This document shows, piece by piece, positions 15,544 through 23,949 of a stretch of 64,000 nt of DNA (within the stretch, counting starts at the first letter, position 1; every line of letters begins with the position of its first letter). Below the pieces are notes generated by a model. It searched no databases, had not been told where the DNA came from, and worked only from the letters and a program-made list of their open reading frames with translations. The DNA lies in the NCBI GenBank assembly GCA_963422775.4, contig CAUJSJ030000035.1, positions 55,553 to 119,552 on the forward strand. Reading direction: 5' to 3'. The position numbers and the translations under genes were made by a program. Source of the stretch: Pelomonas sp963422775 (GTDB lineage Bacteria > Pseudomonadota > Gammaproteobacteria > Burkholderiales > Burkholderiaceae_C).

Positions 15544-17061
15544 ATGACCTCCAACAAGAAGTTGTCTGCCGCGGCCGCGCTGCTCGTCGTCCTCGGAGCG
15601 GGGCTCGGCTACGGCATCGCCCAGTGGCGCGCAGGTGTGTCGCCCACCGCCCACTCCGAGGCGACTCTGGCTGACGCCGGCATCGCGGCGAAGGGCGATC
15701 GCAAGGTGCTCTATTGGTACGACCCGATGTCGCCGCAGCAGAAGTTCGACAAGCCCGGCAAGTCTCCCTTCATGGACATGCAGCTGGTCCCGAAGTACGC
15801 CGACGAGGTGACGACCGGCGGCGTGGCCGTCGATCCCCGTGTGGCTCAGATGCTCGGCGTGCGCACCGCAACCGTACAAAAGCAGCGCATCGGCACCACG
15901 CTCCAGGTCACAGCCGCCGTCCAGCTCAACGAACGAGACGTCTCGATACTGCAGGCCCGCACCGCAGGCTTCGTCCAGCGGGTCGCCCGCCTGGCACCCG
16001 GTGACGTCGTGGCCGCTGGCGCCGTCATCGCCGAGCTGCTCGTGCCGGAATGGGCCGGCGCCCAGCAAGAGTTCCTGGCGGTACGCCGTACTGGCGACGA
16101 GGCCCTGACCGCGGCGGCACGACAGCGCCTCGTGCTCATGGGCATGCCGGCTTCCCTGATCCAGCAGGTGGAGCGCACCGGCCAAGTACAGGCGCTGACG
16201 ACGGTACATGCACCGATCGGTGGTCTGGTGCAGGAGCTGATGGTGCGTCCGGGTATGACCGTGTCCCAGGGCATGAGCCTGGCCCGCATCACCGGGCTGT
16301 CCACGGTCTGGATCGAGGCGGCATTGCCCGAAGCCCAGGCAGGTACAGCCCGGGTCGGTGAGTCCGTCGATGTGGTGCTGGCCGCTTTCCCGGGTGAGAC
16401 GCTGCGCGGCAAGATCAGCGCCGTGCTGCCGGAAGCCAGCAGCGAGACGCGCACGCTGCGCGTCAGGGCCGAGCTACCCAATCCGAAGGGGCGCCTGAGG
16501 GCCGGCATGTTTGCCAGGATGCAGCTGGGCGCGTCCAGCGAAGAAGCACTGGTCGTCCCCGCCGAGGCCGTCATCCGCACCGGCCAGCGCGCGGTCGCCT
16601 ACGTCGTCGAGCGGCCGGGGCGATTCAGGCCAGTCCAGGTGCGCCTGGGCCGTGAGCTGGGCGACAAGCTAGAGATCCTGCAGGGCTTGCAGCCAGGCCA
16701 GCAGGTCGTCGCATCGGGCCAGTTCCTCATCGACTCCGAGGCCAGCATGCAGGGTGTGCTGCAGCGCCAGGCAGGTCCCGCCGCATCGGCCGCCAGCGCT
16801 GCATCCGGACGGGCATCGGCTGAGTCAGTCGTTGAAACGGTCGGCAGGGTCGTGGCGTTTGCCGGGCAGCAGGTGACGCTGGACCATGAGGCGGTGCCCG
16901 CACTCAAGTGGCCGGCGATGCAGATGGACTTCCGGCTCGCCCAACCGGGGCTGAGCAAAGGCTTCAAGCCGGGCGACACCGTCCGCTTCTCGTTGCGTGA
17001 GAGCCAAGACGGCTACGAGGTGGTCGCCCTGCGCCGTGAACCCCTGGGAGCCGCCAAATGA
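15544..17061 (+). CDS. cusB: CusB-type periplasmic adaptor with fused CusF domain
   Basis: A 505-residue membrane-fusion protein. In order: an N-terminal anchor helix, a YWYDPMSP...PFMDMQLVPKY metal-binding domain (about residues 57-80), the barrel-sandwich/hairpin/beta-barrel adaptor core, an Ala/Ser linker, and a C-terminal CusF domain. The CusF part shows His, then Trp eight residues later, then Met-x-Met (KWPAMQM), the intact Cu(I) site. The CusF fusion replaces the separate chaperone of E. coli. The stop overlaps the start of the pump gene (ATGA at 17058). Confidence 0.94.
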   Translation: MTSNKKLSAAAALLVVLGAGLGYGIAQWRAGVSPTAHSEATLADAGIAAKGDRKVLYWYDPMSPQQKFDKPGKSPFMDMQLVPKYADEVTTGGVAVDPRVAQMLGVRTATVQKQRIGTTLQVTAAVQLNERDVSILQARTAGFVQRVARLAPGDVVAAGAVIAELLVPEWAGAQQEFLAVRRTGDEALTAAARQRLVLMGMPASLIQQVERTGQVQALTTVHAPIGGLVQELMVRPGMTVSQGMSLARITGLSTVWIEAALPEAQAGTARVGESVDVVLAAFPGETLRGKISAVLPEASSETRTLRVRAELPNPKGRLRAGMFARMQLGASSEEALVVPAEAVIRTGQRAVAYVVERPGRFRPVQVRLGRELGDKLEILQGLQPGQQVVASGQFLIDSEASMQGVLQRQAGPAASAASAASGRASAESVVETVGRVVAFAGQQVTLDHEAVPALKWPAMQMDFRLAQPGLSKGFKPGDTVRFSLRESQDGYEVVALRREPLGAAK

Positions 17062-20000
17062 TCGCCGCGTTGATCCGATGGTCGGTCGGCAACCGCTTCC
17101 TGGTGCTGCTGGCCACGCTCTTCCTCGCCGTCGCAGGCGTGCTGTCGCTGCGCACCACGCCCATCGACGCGCTGCCCGACCTGTCGGACGTGCAGGTCAT
17201 CATTCGCACCAGCTACCCCGGCCAGGCGCCGCAGATCGTCGAGAACCAGGTCACCTACCCGCTGGCGACGACCATGCTGTCGGTCCCGGGCGCCAAGGCC
17301 GTGCGGGCGTTCTCGTTCTTCGGAGACTCCTTCGTCTACGTGATCTTCGAGGACGGCACGGACCTGTACTGGGCACGCTCCCGGGTGCTGGAGTACCTGA
17401 ACCAGGTTCAGAGCAGGTTGCCTGCGACGGCCAAGCCCTCGCTCGGGCCCGACGCAACCGGCGTGGGCTGGGTCTTCCAGTACGCGCTGGTGGACCGCAG
17501 CGGGCAGCACGACCTGTCGCAGCTGCGCGCGCTGCAGGACTGGTTCCTCAAGTTCGAGCTGAAGGCAGTCGCCAACGTCGCCGAGGTGGCAACCGTCGGC
17601 GGCATGGTCAAGCAGTATCAGGTGGTCATGGACCCGGCCAAGCTGGTCGCCTACGGTGTCACGCATAACCAGGTGCGCGAGGCGCTGATGAACGGCAACC
17701 AGGAGACCGGTGGCGCGGTGCTGGAGCTGGCCGAGGCCGAATACATGGTGCGCGCCAGCGGCTTCCTCAAGTCGCTGGACGACTTCCGCAGCATCGTGCT
17801 GGCCAGCCGCAACGGCGTGCCGGTGCTGCTGGGCCAGGTCGCCACCGTTCAGATCGGACCGGAGATGCGCCGCGGCATCACCGAGCTGGACGGCGAAGGT
17901 GAGGCGGTGGGAGGAGTGGTGATCCTGCGCACCGGCAAGAACGCCCAGGCCACCATCGCTGCAGTCAAGGACAAGCTCAAGCAGCTGCAGGCCAGCCTTC
18001 CCAAAGGCGTCGAGATCGTCACGACCTATGACCGCAGCTCGCTGATCCAGCGCGCCATCGACAACCTGTCGATGAAGCTGGTCGAGGAGTTCATCGTCGT
18101 TGCGTTGGTCTGTGCGGTGTTCCTGTGGCATCTGCGCTCGGCGCTGGTGGCCATCATCTCGCTGCCGCTGGGCGTCATGGCCGCCTTCATGGTCATGCAA
18201 TACCAGGGGCTGAACGCCAACATCATGTCGCTGGGTGGCATCGCCATCGCCGTCGGGGCCATGGTGGACGCGGCCGTCGTCATGATCGAGAACGCGCACA
18301 AGAAGCTGGAGGCCTGGCAGCACGCGCATCCGGGCGAAGAACTCAAGGGTGAGGCCCGCTGGGCGGTCATCACCGACGCTGCCGTCGAGGTGGGGCCGGC
18401 GCTGTTCTTCTCGCTACTCATCATCACGCTGTCCTTCGTCCCGGTCTTCACGCTGCAGGCGCAGGAGGGGCGCTTGTTCGGACCTCTCGCCTACACGAAG
18501 ACCTACGCGATGGCGGCTGCGGCGGGCCTGTCCGTCACGCTGATCCCGGTGCTGATGGGCTACTGGATTCGCGGACGCATCCCGGACGAGCAGCGCAATC
18601 CCATCACGCGGGGGCTCATCGCGATGTATCGGCCGGCGCTGGAGGCCGTACTTCGCTGGCCCAAGGTCACGATCCTGGTGGCCGTGGCAGTGTTCGCGAC
18701 GACCGCCTGGCCTCTGATGCGCTTGGGCGGCGAGTTCCTGCCCCCTCTGGACGAGGGCGATCTGCTGTACATGCCATCGGCGCTCCCGGGACTTTCGGCC
18801 CAGAAGGCCACCGAGCTGCTGCAGATCACCGACCGCATGATCATGACGGTGCCCGAGGTGCAAAGGGTGTTTGGCAAGGCCGGACGGGCAGAGACGGCCA
18901 CCGACCCCGCACCGCTCGAGATGTTCGAAACCACGGTCCAGCTCAAGCCGCGATCACAGTGGCGCCCGGGCATGACGCCGGAGAAGCTGGTAGAGGAACT
19001 GGACCGCACGGTGAAGGTGCCGGGCCTGAGCAACATCTGGATCCCGCCGATCCGCAATCGGATCGACATGCTGGCCACGGGCATCAAGAGTCCGATCGGT
19101 GTGAAGGTCTCGGCCACGGACCTGGCGGCCATCGACCGGGTTGCGGCGCAGATCGAGGTGGTGGCCAAGCAGGTGCCGGCCGTCAGCTCGGCCCTGGCCG
19201 AGCGCCTCACCGGTGGGCGCTACGTCGACGTGCAGATCGACCGCGCGGCTGCGGCGCGCTACGGGATGAATGTGAGCGACGTGCAGGCGGTGGTATCGGG
19301 CGCCATCGGCGGCGAGAACGTTGGCGAGACCGTCGAAGGCCTGGCCCGCTTTCCGATCAGCCTGCGCTACCCGCGCGAACTGCGCGACACGCCGGAAAAA
19401 CTGCGCAACCTGACGGTGCTCACGCCCAGCGGCCAGCAGGTGACGCTCGGCAGCCTGGCCGCTGTTTCGCTCGTCGACGGACCGCCGATGCTCAAGAGCG
19501 AGAACGCTCGGCCATCCGGCTGGGTCTACGTCGACGTGCGTGGCCGCGACCTGGCGTCGGTCGCCGGCGACCTGCGGCGCGCGGTAGCCAAGCAGGTGCG
19601 CCTGGAGCCGGGCATGAGCTTGGCGTACTCGGGACAGTTCGAGTACATGGAACGCGCCAATGAGCGGCTGAAAGTGGTTGTACCGGCAACGCTGCTCATC
19701 ATCTTCGTTCTGCTGTACCTGACGTTCCGGCGCGCCGGGGAAGCGGCCCTCATCATGGCGACGTTGCCGCTGGCTCTGACGGGCGGAGTCTGGTTCCTCT
19801 ACCTGCTGGGCTACAACCTGTCCGTGGCTACCGGCGTGGGCTTCATTGCGCTGGCGGGCGTGTCGGCGGAATTCGGGGTGGTGATGCTGCTGTACCTCAG
19901 GCACGCGCTCGAAGAGCGAACGCGCGCCGGTCTGTCCATCACCCGCGACGTGGTGCTGGACGCTGTTCGCGAGGGTGCCGTGCTGCGAGTGCGGCCCAAG

Positions 20001-20201
20001 GCGATGACGGTAGCCGTGATCCTCGCCGGCCTGATGCCCATCGTCTGGGGCACGGGTACGGGCTCCGAGGTCATGAGCCGGATCGCTGCCCCGATGTTGG
20101 GTGGCATGGTGACCGCTCCACTGCTGTCGCTTTTCGTGGTGCCGGCGGCGTTCGTGCTGATGCGTACAAGACGGCCGAAAGTCGAATCGGGATCGCACTG
20201 A
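17058..20201 (+). CDS. cusA: CusA/CzcA-type heavy-metal RND efflux pump
   Basis: A 1,047-residue proton-driven pump of the heavy-metal-efflux RND class. The N-terminal membrane helix (FLVLLATLFLAVAGVLSL) is followed by a periplasmic porter domain with DALPDLSDVQVIIRT, characteristic of CusA/CzcA. Six helices with a GGIAIAVGAMVDAAVVMIENAHKKLE proton-relay segment follow; this run is split in two by GAMVDAA. The second porter domain (GEFLPPLDEGDLLYMP) and final helices complete the duplicated topology. Translational coupling to the CusF-carrying adaptor and proximity to copA favour Cu(I)/Ag(I) over Co/Zn/Cd. Confidence 0.95.
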   Translation: MIAALIRWSVGNRFLVLLATLFLAVAGVLSLRTTPIDALPDLSDVQVIIRTSYPGQAPQIVENQVTYPLATTMLSVPGAKAVRAFSFFGDSFVYVIFEDGTDLYWARSRVLEYLNQVQSRLPATAKPSLGPDATGVGWVFQYALVDRSGQHDLSQLRALQDWFLKFELKAVANVAEVATVGGMVKQYQVVMDPAKLVAYGVTHNQVREALMNGNQETGGAVLELAEAEYMVRASGFLKSLDDFRSIVLASRNGVPVLLGQVATVQIGPEMRRGITELDGEGEAVGGVVILRTGKNAQATIAAVKDKLKQLQASLPKGVEIVTTYDRSSLIQRAIDNLSMKLVEEFIVVALVCAVFLWHLRSALVAIISLPLGVMAAFMVMQYQGLNANIMSLGGIAIAVGAMVDAAVVMIENAHKKLEAWQHAHPGEELKGEARWAVITDAAVEVGPALFFSLLIITLSFVPVFTLQAQEGRLFGPLAYTKTYAMAAAAGLSVTLIPVLMGYWIRGRIPDEQRNPITRGLIAMYRPALEAVLRWPKVTILVAVAVFATTAWPLMRLGGEFLPPLDEGDLLYMPSALPGLSAQKATELLQITDRMIMTVPEVQRVFGKAGRAETATDPAPLEMFETTVQLKPRSQWRPGMTPEKLVEELDRTVKVPGLSNIWIPPIRNRIDMLATGIKSPIGVKVSATDLAAIDRVAAQIEVVAKQVPAVSSALAERLTGGRYVDVQIDRAAAARYGMNVSDVQAVVSGAIGGENVGETVEGLARFPISLRYPRELRDTPEKLRNLTVLTPSGQQVTLGSLAAVSLVDGPPMLKSENARPSGWVYVDVRGRDLASVAGDLRRAVAKQVRLEPGMSLAYSGQFEYMERANERLKVVVPATLLIIFVLLYLTFRRAGEAALIMATLPLALTGGVWFLYLLGYNLSVATGVGFIALAGVSAEFGVVMLLYLRHALEERTRAGLSITRDVVLDAVREGAVLRVRPKAMTVAVILAGLMPIVWGTGTGSEVMSRIAAPMLGGMVTAPLLSLFVVPAAFVLMRTRRPKVESGSH

Positions 20202-20436
20202 GCCGCGCCAGGTTCTAAAGAGTGCCAGGTGCAGGCGGGATGTCGCTACAGCCGGAGGTGGTGCTCAAGGTGTGCAGCATCCGGCGGCGGTGGTCGCCAG
20301 AAGCCGCCACGTACGCCAGCGCACAGACCCACGCGCATGAGAAGCGCACGCTTCGCTTGAGCCGCCACCCAGCAGCTGGTCGCGAATGCCATGGCTGAGT
20401 GACCACCGCTGCAGTGCTGTCCGCGCTGGGCTTCCC

Positions 20437-20477
20437 TTGATGTGGGTCAAAGCCTGGCGCCCGTGCCTGCCTAGTAT
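20437..20477 (+). promoter_or_regulatory. FNR/Anr-like box with class II -10
   Basis: TTGAT-GTGG-GTCAA (20437-20450) matches the FNR consensus TTGAT-N4-ATCAA at all but one base. A -10-like TAGTAT (20472-20477) places the predicted start about 41 bp from the box centre, the class II activator spacing. The 300-bp gap after cusA holds no gene and only this signal. It would link the downstream set to low oxygen. Confidence 0.6.
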
Positions 20478-20501
20478 TGATTGCATGCCAGCTACAAGAC
20501 C

Positions 20502-20951
20502 ATGAAGCCGTTTTCAAGCCACCACACCCGGCGCAGGACCACGTTCTTGGCGCTGATCGTGTGGCTGTTTGCACTCGCTTCAGGCATTGCAAATGCCTGC
20601 CGCTTGGAAATGCCCGGCAAGCATGAACACGCAGTGGTTCAGCACGCGTCGGAAGCTGCCCATGTTCACGCCGATGACATCCTCTTGGACCACTCGGCTG
20701 CTGGCGACGACCATGAACACGGCACGAATGGCCCCAAGGAATCGTGCCTGAAGGCGTGCGACGACGGCGCAAACGCATCAGTCAAGTTGCAGTTCGGACT
20801 TGACGTGAATGATCCAGGTTTGGCTGTTCTCGTCGGGCTGGCATGGAACTCGACGGCACCCGTCGCCGCCACGCCGTGCCCATTTGCGGATCTGCAGATC
20901 CCCGCAATCGGGCCGCCCCTGAGGCTGCGCTACGCGCGATTGACGTTGTAG
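20502..20951 (+). CDS. Exported His/Asp-rich CzcI/DUF2946-like protein
   Basis: A 149-residue protein, with ATG 20502 taken as start because it is downstream of the predicted promoter start. A basic N-terminus (HHTRRRTTF) and signal helix end near ASGIANA-C. The mature part has His/Asp clusters (HEHAVVQHASEAAHVHADD, DDHEHG) and CLKACDD, then a hydrophobic Pro-rich C-terminus (PAIGPPLRLRYARL). It parallels the small exported proteins at 2408 and 13781 and may be a periplasmic metal-binding accessory. It heads the third copper gene set. Confidence 0.65.
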   Translation: MKPFSSHHTRRRTTFLALIVWLFALASGIANACRLEMPGKHEHAVVQHASEAAHVHADDILLDHSAAGDDHEHGTNGPKESCLKACDDGANASVKLQFGLDVNDPGLAVLVGLAWNSTAPVAATPCPFADLQIPAIGPPLRLRYARLTL

Positions 20952-21114
20952 CCGTCGTCCGACGATGCCGGATCCAGGGCACCGCGCCTTGCGATCCGCG
21001 TCATCAACGTACGCGTGCGATGTGGCCCGGCTGTTGGGCAGACGTTGCTTCAAGCGCCCAGCACGCCGAACCGCCCAACGGCCTACCGCTTCAGAACCCG
21101 ATCAGGAGATCCCA

Positions 21115-21537
21115 ATGAAACTCGTTCATTCGCTTTCGCTCGCCCTGGCGATCTTTGTATTCGGCTCGCCCGCCCGCGCGGCCGATGAGGCCGCCCATCA
21201 GGCCCATCACCCGGCAGGAACCGCTTCCGCGCCCGCTCCCAAGGCCACGCCAGCAAAGCCGAGCATGGATATGGGCCGCATGGATGCCCAGATGAAGGCT
21301 ATGCGCGAGATGCACGCCAGGATGATGGCTGCGAAGGCCCCCTCAGAGCGGGAGGCCCTGATGTCCGAGCACATGAAGACCATGCAGGACGGCATGACCA
21401 TGATGAACGACATGTCCGCCGGCGCCATGAAGGGCGGCATGGCCGACCACCATCGAACGATGGAGGCACGCATGGAGATGATGCAGACCATGATGCAGAT
21501 GATGATGGATCGTCTGCCTGCCGCCCCGATGAAGTGA
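21115..21537 (+). CDS. Exported Met/His-rich protein
   Basis: A 140-residue protein with a signal peptide (LSLALAIFVFGSPARA), then a short His/Ala/Pro linker, and a long helical domain in which Met recurs every three or four residues (MDMGRMDAQMKAMREMHARMM; MMQTMMQMMMDRL). About 30 Met and few aromatic residues suggest a periplasmic Cu(I)/Ag(I) sponge. AGGAG precedes the ATG. The family is unrecognised, but similar Met-rich helices accompany copper operons. It is 13 nt upstream of the DUF5676-like gene. Confidence 0.72.
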   Translation: MKLVHSLSLALAIFVFGSPARAADEAAHQAHHPAGTASAPAPKATPAKPSMDMGRMDAQMKAMREMHARMMAAKAPSEREALMSEHMKTMQDGMTMMNDMSAGAMKGGMADHHRTMEARMEMMQTMMQMMMDRLPAAPMK

Positions 21538-21550
21538 CGGGAGCCCCGCC

Positions 21551-21823
21551 ATGACAACCGTTGCCCGAGCTTTGCGCACCGGGGTGGCCCTGGCAGCCAC
21601 CGTCGCGGTGTTCTATGCCCTGTGCACCCTGTTGTGGGTGCTGGCACCGGGGCCGTTCCTCGGCTTCATGAACAGTCTGTTCCACGGCATGGATTTCAGC
21701 GGCATGGTGCGGCCGCAGGCATTCGCGTGGTCGGGATTTCTCACCGCACTGCTGTTGCTGAGTGGTTGGGCACTGCTGGCCGGAACGTTCTTCGCCTGGC
21801 TGCGCAATTGGTTGGCGGATTGA
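21551..21823 (+). CDS. DUF5676-type membrane protein
   Basis: A 90-residue protein with two membrane helices (residues about 12-32 and 57-82) joined by a loop with NSLFHGMDFSGM, the conserved-looking feature of DUF5676 proteins that occur beside copper genes. The function of the family is unknown. The His/Met in the loop could touch metal. It belongs to the same tightly packed series as the neighbouring DUF2933 and methyltransferase-like genes. Confidence 0.72.
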   Translation: MTTVARALRTGVALAATVAVFYALCTLLWVLAPGPFLGFMNSLFHGMDFSGMVRPQAFAWSGFLTALLLLSGWALLAGTFFAWLRNWLAD

Positions 21824-21848
21824 CCCACATCTCCTTCAGGAGGACCAA

Positions 21849-22133
21849 ATGAATCACGATCTGTCTCACCGTGAGACCGAGGCGCCTCCCTTCTGGCGCT
21901 CGCGCTATGCCGTTGGCCTGCTCGTCATGGGCGCCATCGCAGCGTACTTCCTGCTGAGCGAGCACCGCGCCCACTTCCTTGGTGCCTTGCCACTCCTGTT
22001 GCTGCTGTCATGCCCGCTGATGCATGTCTTCATGCACCACGGCCACGGTGAACACGCGCATCACCATGATGATCAACCTGGTCCGACCCCGGTGGGGTCA
22101 CCGCCCCCGTCAACAGCGGGAGACCGGTCATGA
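21849..22133 (+). CDS. DUF2933-type membrane protein, His-rich tail
   Basis: A 94-residue protein with a basic N-terminus (FWRSRYAVGLL), two membrane helices, and a PLMHVFMHHGHGEHAHHHDD segment after the second helix, the hallmark of DUF2933. Its role is unknown. The His cluster suggests metal binding at the membrane surface. AGGAGG ribosome site at 21838-21843. The stop overlaps the next start (ATGA at 22130), so it is coupled to the methyltransferase-like gene. Confidence 0.78.
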   Translation: MNHDLSHRETEAPPFWRSRYAVGLLVMGAIAAYFLLSEHRAHFLGALPLLLLLSCPLMHVFMHHGHGEHAHHHDDQPGPTPVGSPPPSTAGDRS

Positions 22134-22792
22134 ACCACGACACCCCTGCCTATGGACTGTGGGCGCTGGTGGTCCTGAACTCGGCCATCTTTGTGATGTT
22201 CGCGTTCAGCTTCTTCAAGCCACAGACGGCACGCGACTGGCGCACTTTCGGGGCCTTCTCGGCCTTCATCGTCGCGCTCTTCGTGGAGATGTACGGCTTC
22301 CCGCTGAGCATCTATCTGATGTCGGGCTGGCTTCAGACGAGGTACCCGGGTCTCGACCTCATGTCCCATAACAGCGGGCACTTGTGGTCCACGCTGCTGG
22401 GCGAAAAGGGCGACCCGCACTTCAGCCCGCTGCACATCGCGAGCTATGTGTTCCTGGGCTTCGGCTTCTACCTGCTCTCGAACGCTTGGAACGTCCTCTA
22501 TCACGCGCAGCGACACCATTCGCTGGCCACATTGGGGCCTTATGCACGCATCCGTCACCCCCAGTACGTGGCTTTCGTGCTCATCCTGCTGGGCTTCCTG
22601 CTTCAGTGGCCGACGCTGCTCACGCTGGCGATGTTCCCAATCCTGCTCGTCATGTACGGAAGGCTCGCGGTGACCGAGGAAGCGGAAATGCAGAGGCAGT
22701 TCGGTGCCGATTTCGCTGCTTACGCGGCTCGCACGCCAAGGTTCATTCCCTCGTTGCGGAAGTCGCATATCGCGCCGGCCGTGAAGACCTGA
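22130..22792 (+). CDS. Isoprenylcysteine carboxyl methyltransferase-family membrane protein
   Basis: A 220-residue, multi-helix inner-membrane protein of the ICMT/PEMT-like methyltransferase superfamily. The C-terminal signature GPYARIRHPQYVAFVLILLG and the later EEAEMQRQFGADFAAYAARTPRFIP are the SAM-binding end of this fold. Prokaryotic members have no settled substrate. Such genes recur in copper and silver clusters next to DUF2933. It is translationally coupled to that gene. An N-terminal pair of helices (TPAYGLWALVVLNSAIF) extends it beyond the minimal fold. Confidence 0.85.
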   Translation: MNHDTPAYGLWALVVLNSAIFVMFAFSFFKPQTARDWRTFGAFSAFIVALFVEMYGFPLSIYLMSGWLQTRYPGLDLMSHNSGHLWSTLLGEKGDPHFSPLHIASYVFLGFGFYLLSNAWNVLYHAQRHHSLATLGPYARIRHPQYVAFVLILLGFLLQWPTLLTLAMFPILLVMYGRLAVTEEAEMQRQFGADFAAYAARTPRFIPSLRKSHIAPAVKT

Positions 22793-22816
22793 ACCCGCCT
22801 CCCAGGAGAACTCACC

Positions 22817-23059
22817 ATGCAAACGCTCAGTTTCGACGTCAGTGGCATGGCCTGCGGCGGCGGCACCGGAAGTGTCCAACGCGCGCTCAGCAAATTGGAT
22901 GGCATTAGCCATGCCGAGATGACCCTGAGTCCGAGTGTGGCCACGGAGGTGGTTGATCCAAGCCGCATAACGGCCACCCAGATCGCGTCGGCGATCAGCG
23001 AGTTGGGCTACCCCACCAAGGAGCGGCCCATTGCGCGCAACGAACAGGCGGAGTCATGA
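22817..23059 (+). CDS. CopZ-like HMA domain protein missing the second Cys
   Basis: An 80-residue heavy-metal-associated domain. The metal loop reads GMACGGGTGSV, where the usual form is GMxCxGC: the second Cys is Gly, explicable by one TGC-to-GGC change. The rest of the fold is intact (VQRALSKLDGISHAEMTLS, AISELGYP). Either metal affinity is lost or it has become a regulatory or single-Cys variant. Its stop overlaps the start of the polyphosphate kinase gene (ATGA at 23056). Confidence 0.88.
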   Translation: MQTLSFDVSGMACGGGTGSVQRALSKLDGISHAEMTLSPSVATEVVDPSRITATQIASAISELGYPTKERPIARNEQAES

Positions 23060-23925
23060 GCAATAAGAAGCACAAGCATCGCGAAGGACCTCCCGAAGGG
23101 GTGGGCCCTGCAGTTGATTCCGCGTCGGGTGCACCTGGGCCCGAGATGGGATCAGCGACGGCGCGCATCTCGCGCGAAGACTACGAAGCCCAGCTGCACA
23201 TGCTGCAGGTCGAGTTGGTCAAGCTGCAGCGCCACTTCATCGGTTGTGGGGATAAGATTCTGGTTGTGATTGAAGGGCGGGACGCGGCCGGCAAGGATGG
23301 CGGCATCAAGCGCATCGTCGAGTACCTGAGCCCGCGCGAGACTCGCGTCGTCGCCCTCGGCAAACCTTCTGACCGGGAACGGCGAGGTTGGTACTTTCAG
23401 CGGTACGTCGCTCACCTTCCGGTGGCGGAGGAGTTCGTTCTCTTCAACCGAAGTTGGTACAACCGAGCTGGTGTCGAGCATGTGATGGGCTTTTGCTCGG
23501 AGGACGAGCACGAGGAGTTCTTGCACTCCGTGCCGAAGTTCGAGGAGATGCTCGTCAACTCGGGCATCAAGCTGCTCAAGTACTACCTCGACGTCGGCAA
23601 GGACGAACAGGCGCGGCGTCTCGCGGAACGCAAGCGGGATCCGCTCAAGCAGTGGAAGAGCAGCCCGATCGATGCGGTGGCTGTCAAGCACTGGAAGGCG
23701 TATTCAGAGGCACGGGACTCGATGCTGCTGCGCACGCACACCACCGTCGCTCCCTGGCACATCGTGCGCGCTGACGACAAGCGTCTCGCCCGTCTGAATC
23801 TGATGCGCGACATCCTTTCTCGCATGCACTACGCCGGCAAGAAGAACAAGGTCGTGCAGCCCGACCCCGACGTGGCGTTTGAGTTCACGCCCGATTGCGT
23901 TCACGAACAGCGCCTGGCCCGCTGA
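23056..23925 (+). CDS. ppk2: Polyphosphate kinase 2
   Basis: A 289-residue class I PPK2 that transfers phosphate between polyphosphate and nucleoside di-/triphosphates. It has the Walker A EGRDAAGKDG (73-82), a Walker B-like region with EFVLFNRSWYNRAGVEHVMG, and the lid segment with KLLKYYLDVGKDEQARRL. A 40-residue Lys/His/Gly-rich N-terminal extension precedes the domain. It is translationally coupled to the CopZ-like gene and followed by a copper ATPase. This suggests polyphosphate is used in metal tolerance, as a chelator or as an ATP source for the pump; that link is inferred. Confidence 0.93.
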   Translation: MSNKKHKHREGPPEGVGPAVDSASGAPGPEMGSATARISREDYEAQLHMLQVELVKLQRHFIGCGDKILVVIEGRDAAGKDGGIKRIVEYLSPRETRVVALGKPSDRERRGWYFQRYVAHLPVAEEFVLFNRSWYNRAGVEHVMGFCSEDEHEEFLHSVPKFEEMLVNSGIKLLKYYLDVGKDEQARRLAERKRDPLKQWKSSPIDAVAVKHWKAYSEARDSMLLRTHTTVAPWHIVRADDKRLARLNLMRDILSRMHYAGKKNKVVQPDPDVAFEFTPDCVHEQRLAR

Positions 23926-23949
23926 GCTCCCGCGCCTTAAGGAACCCAC

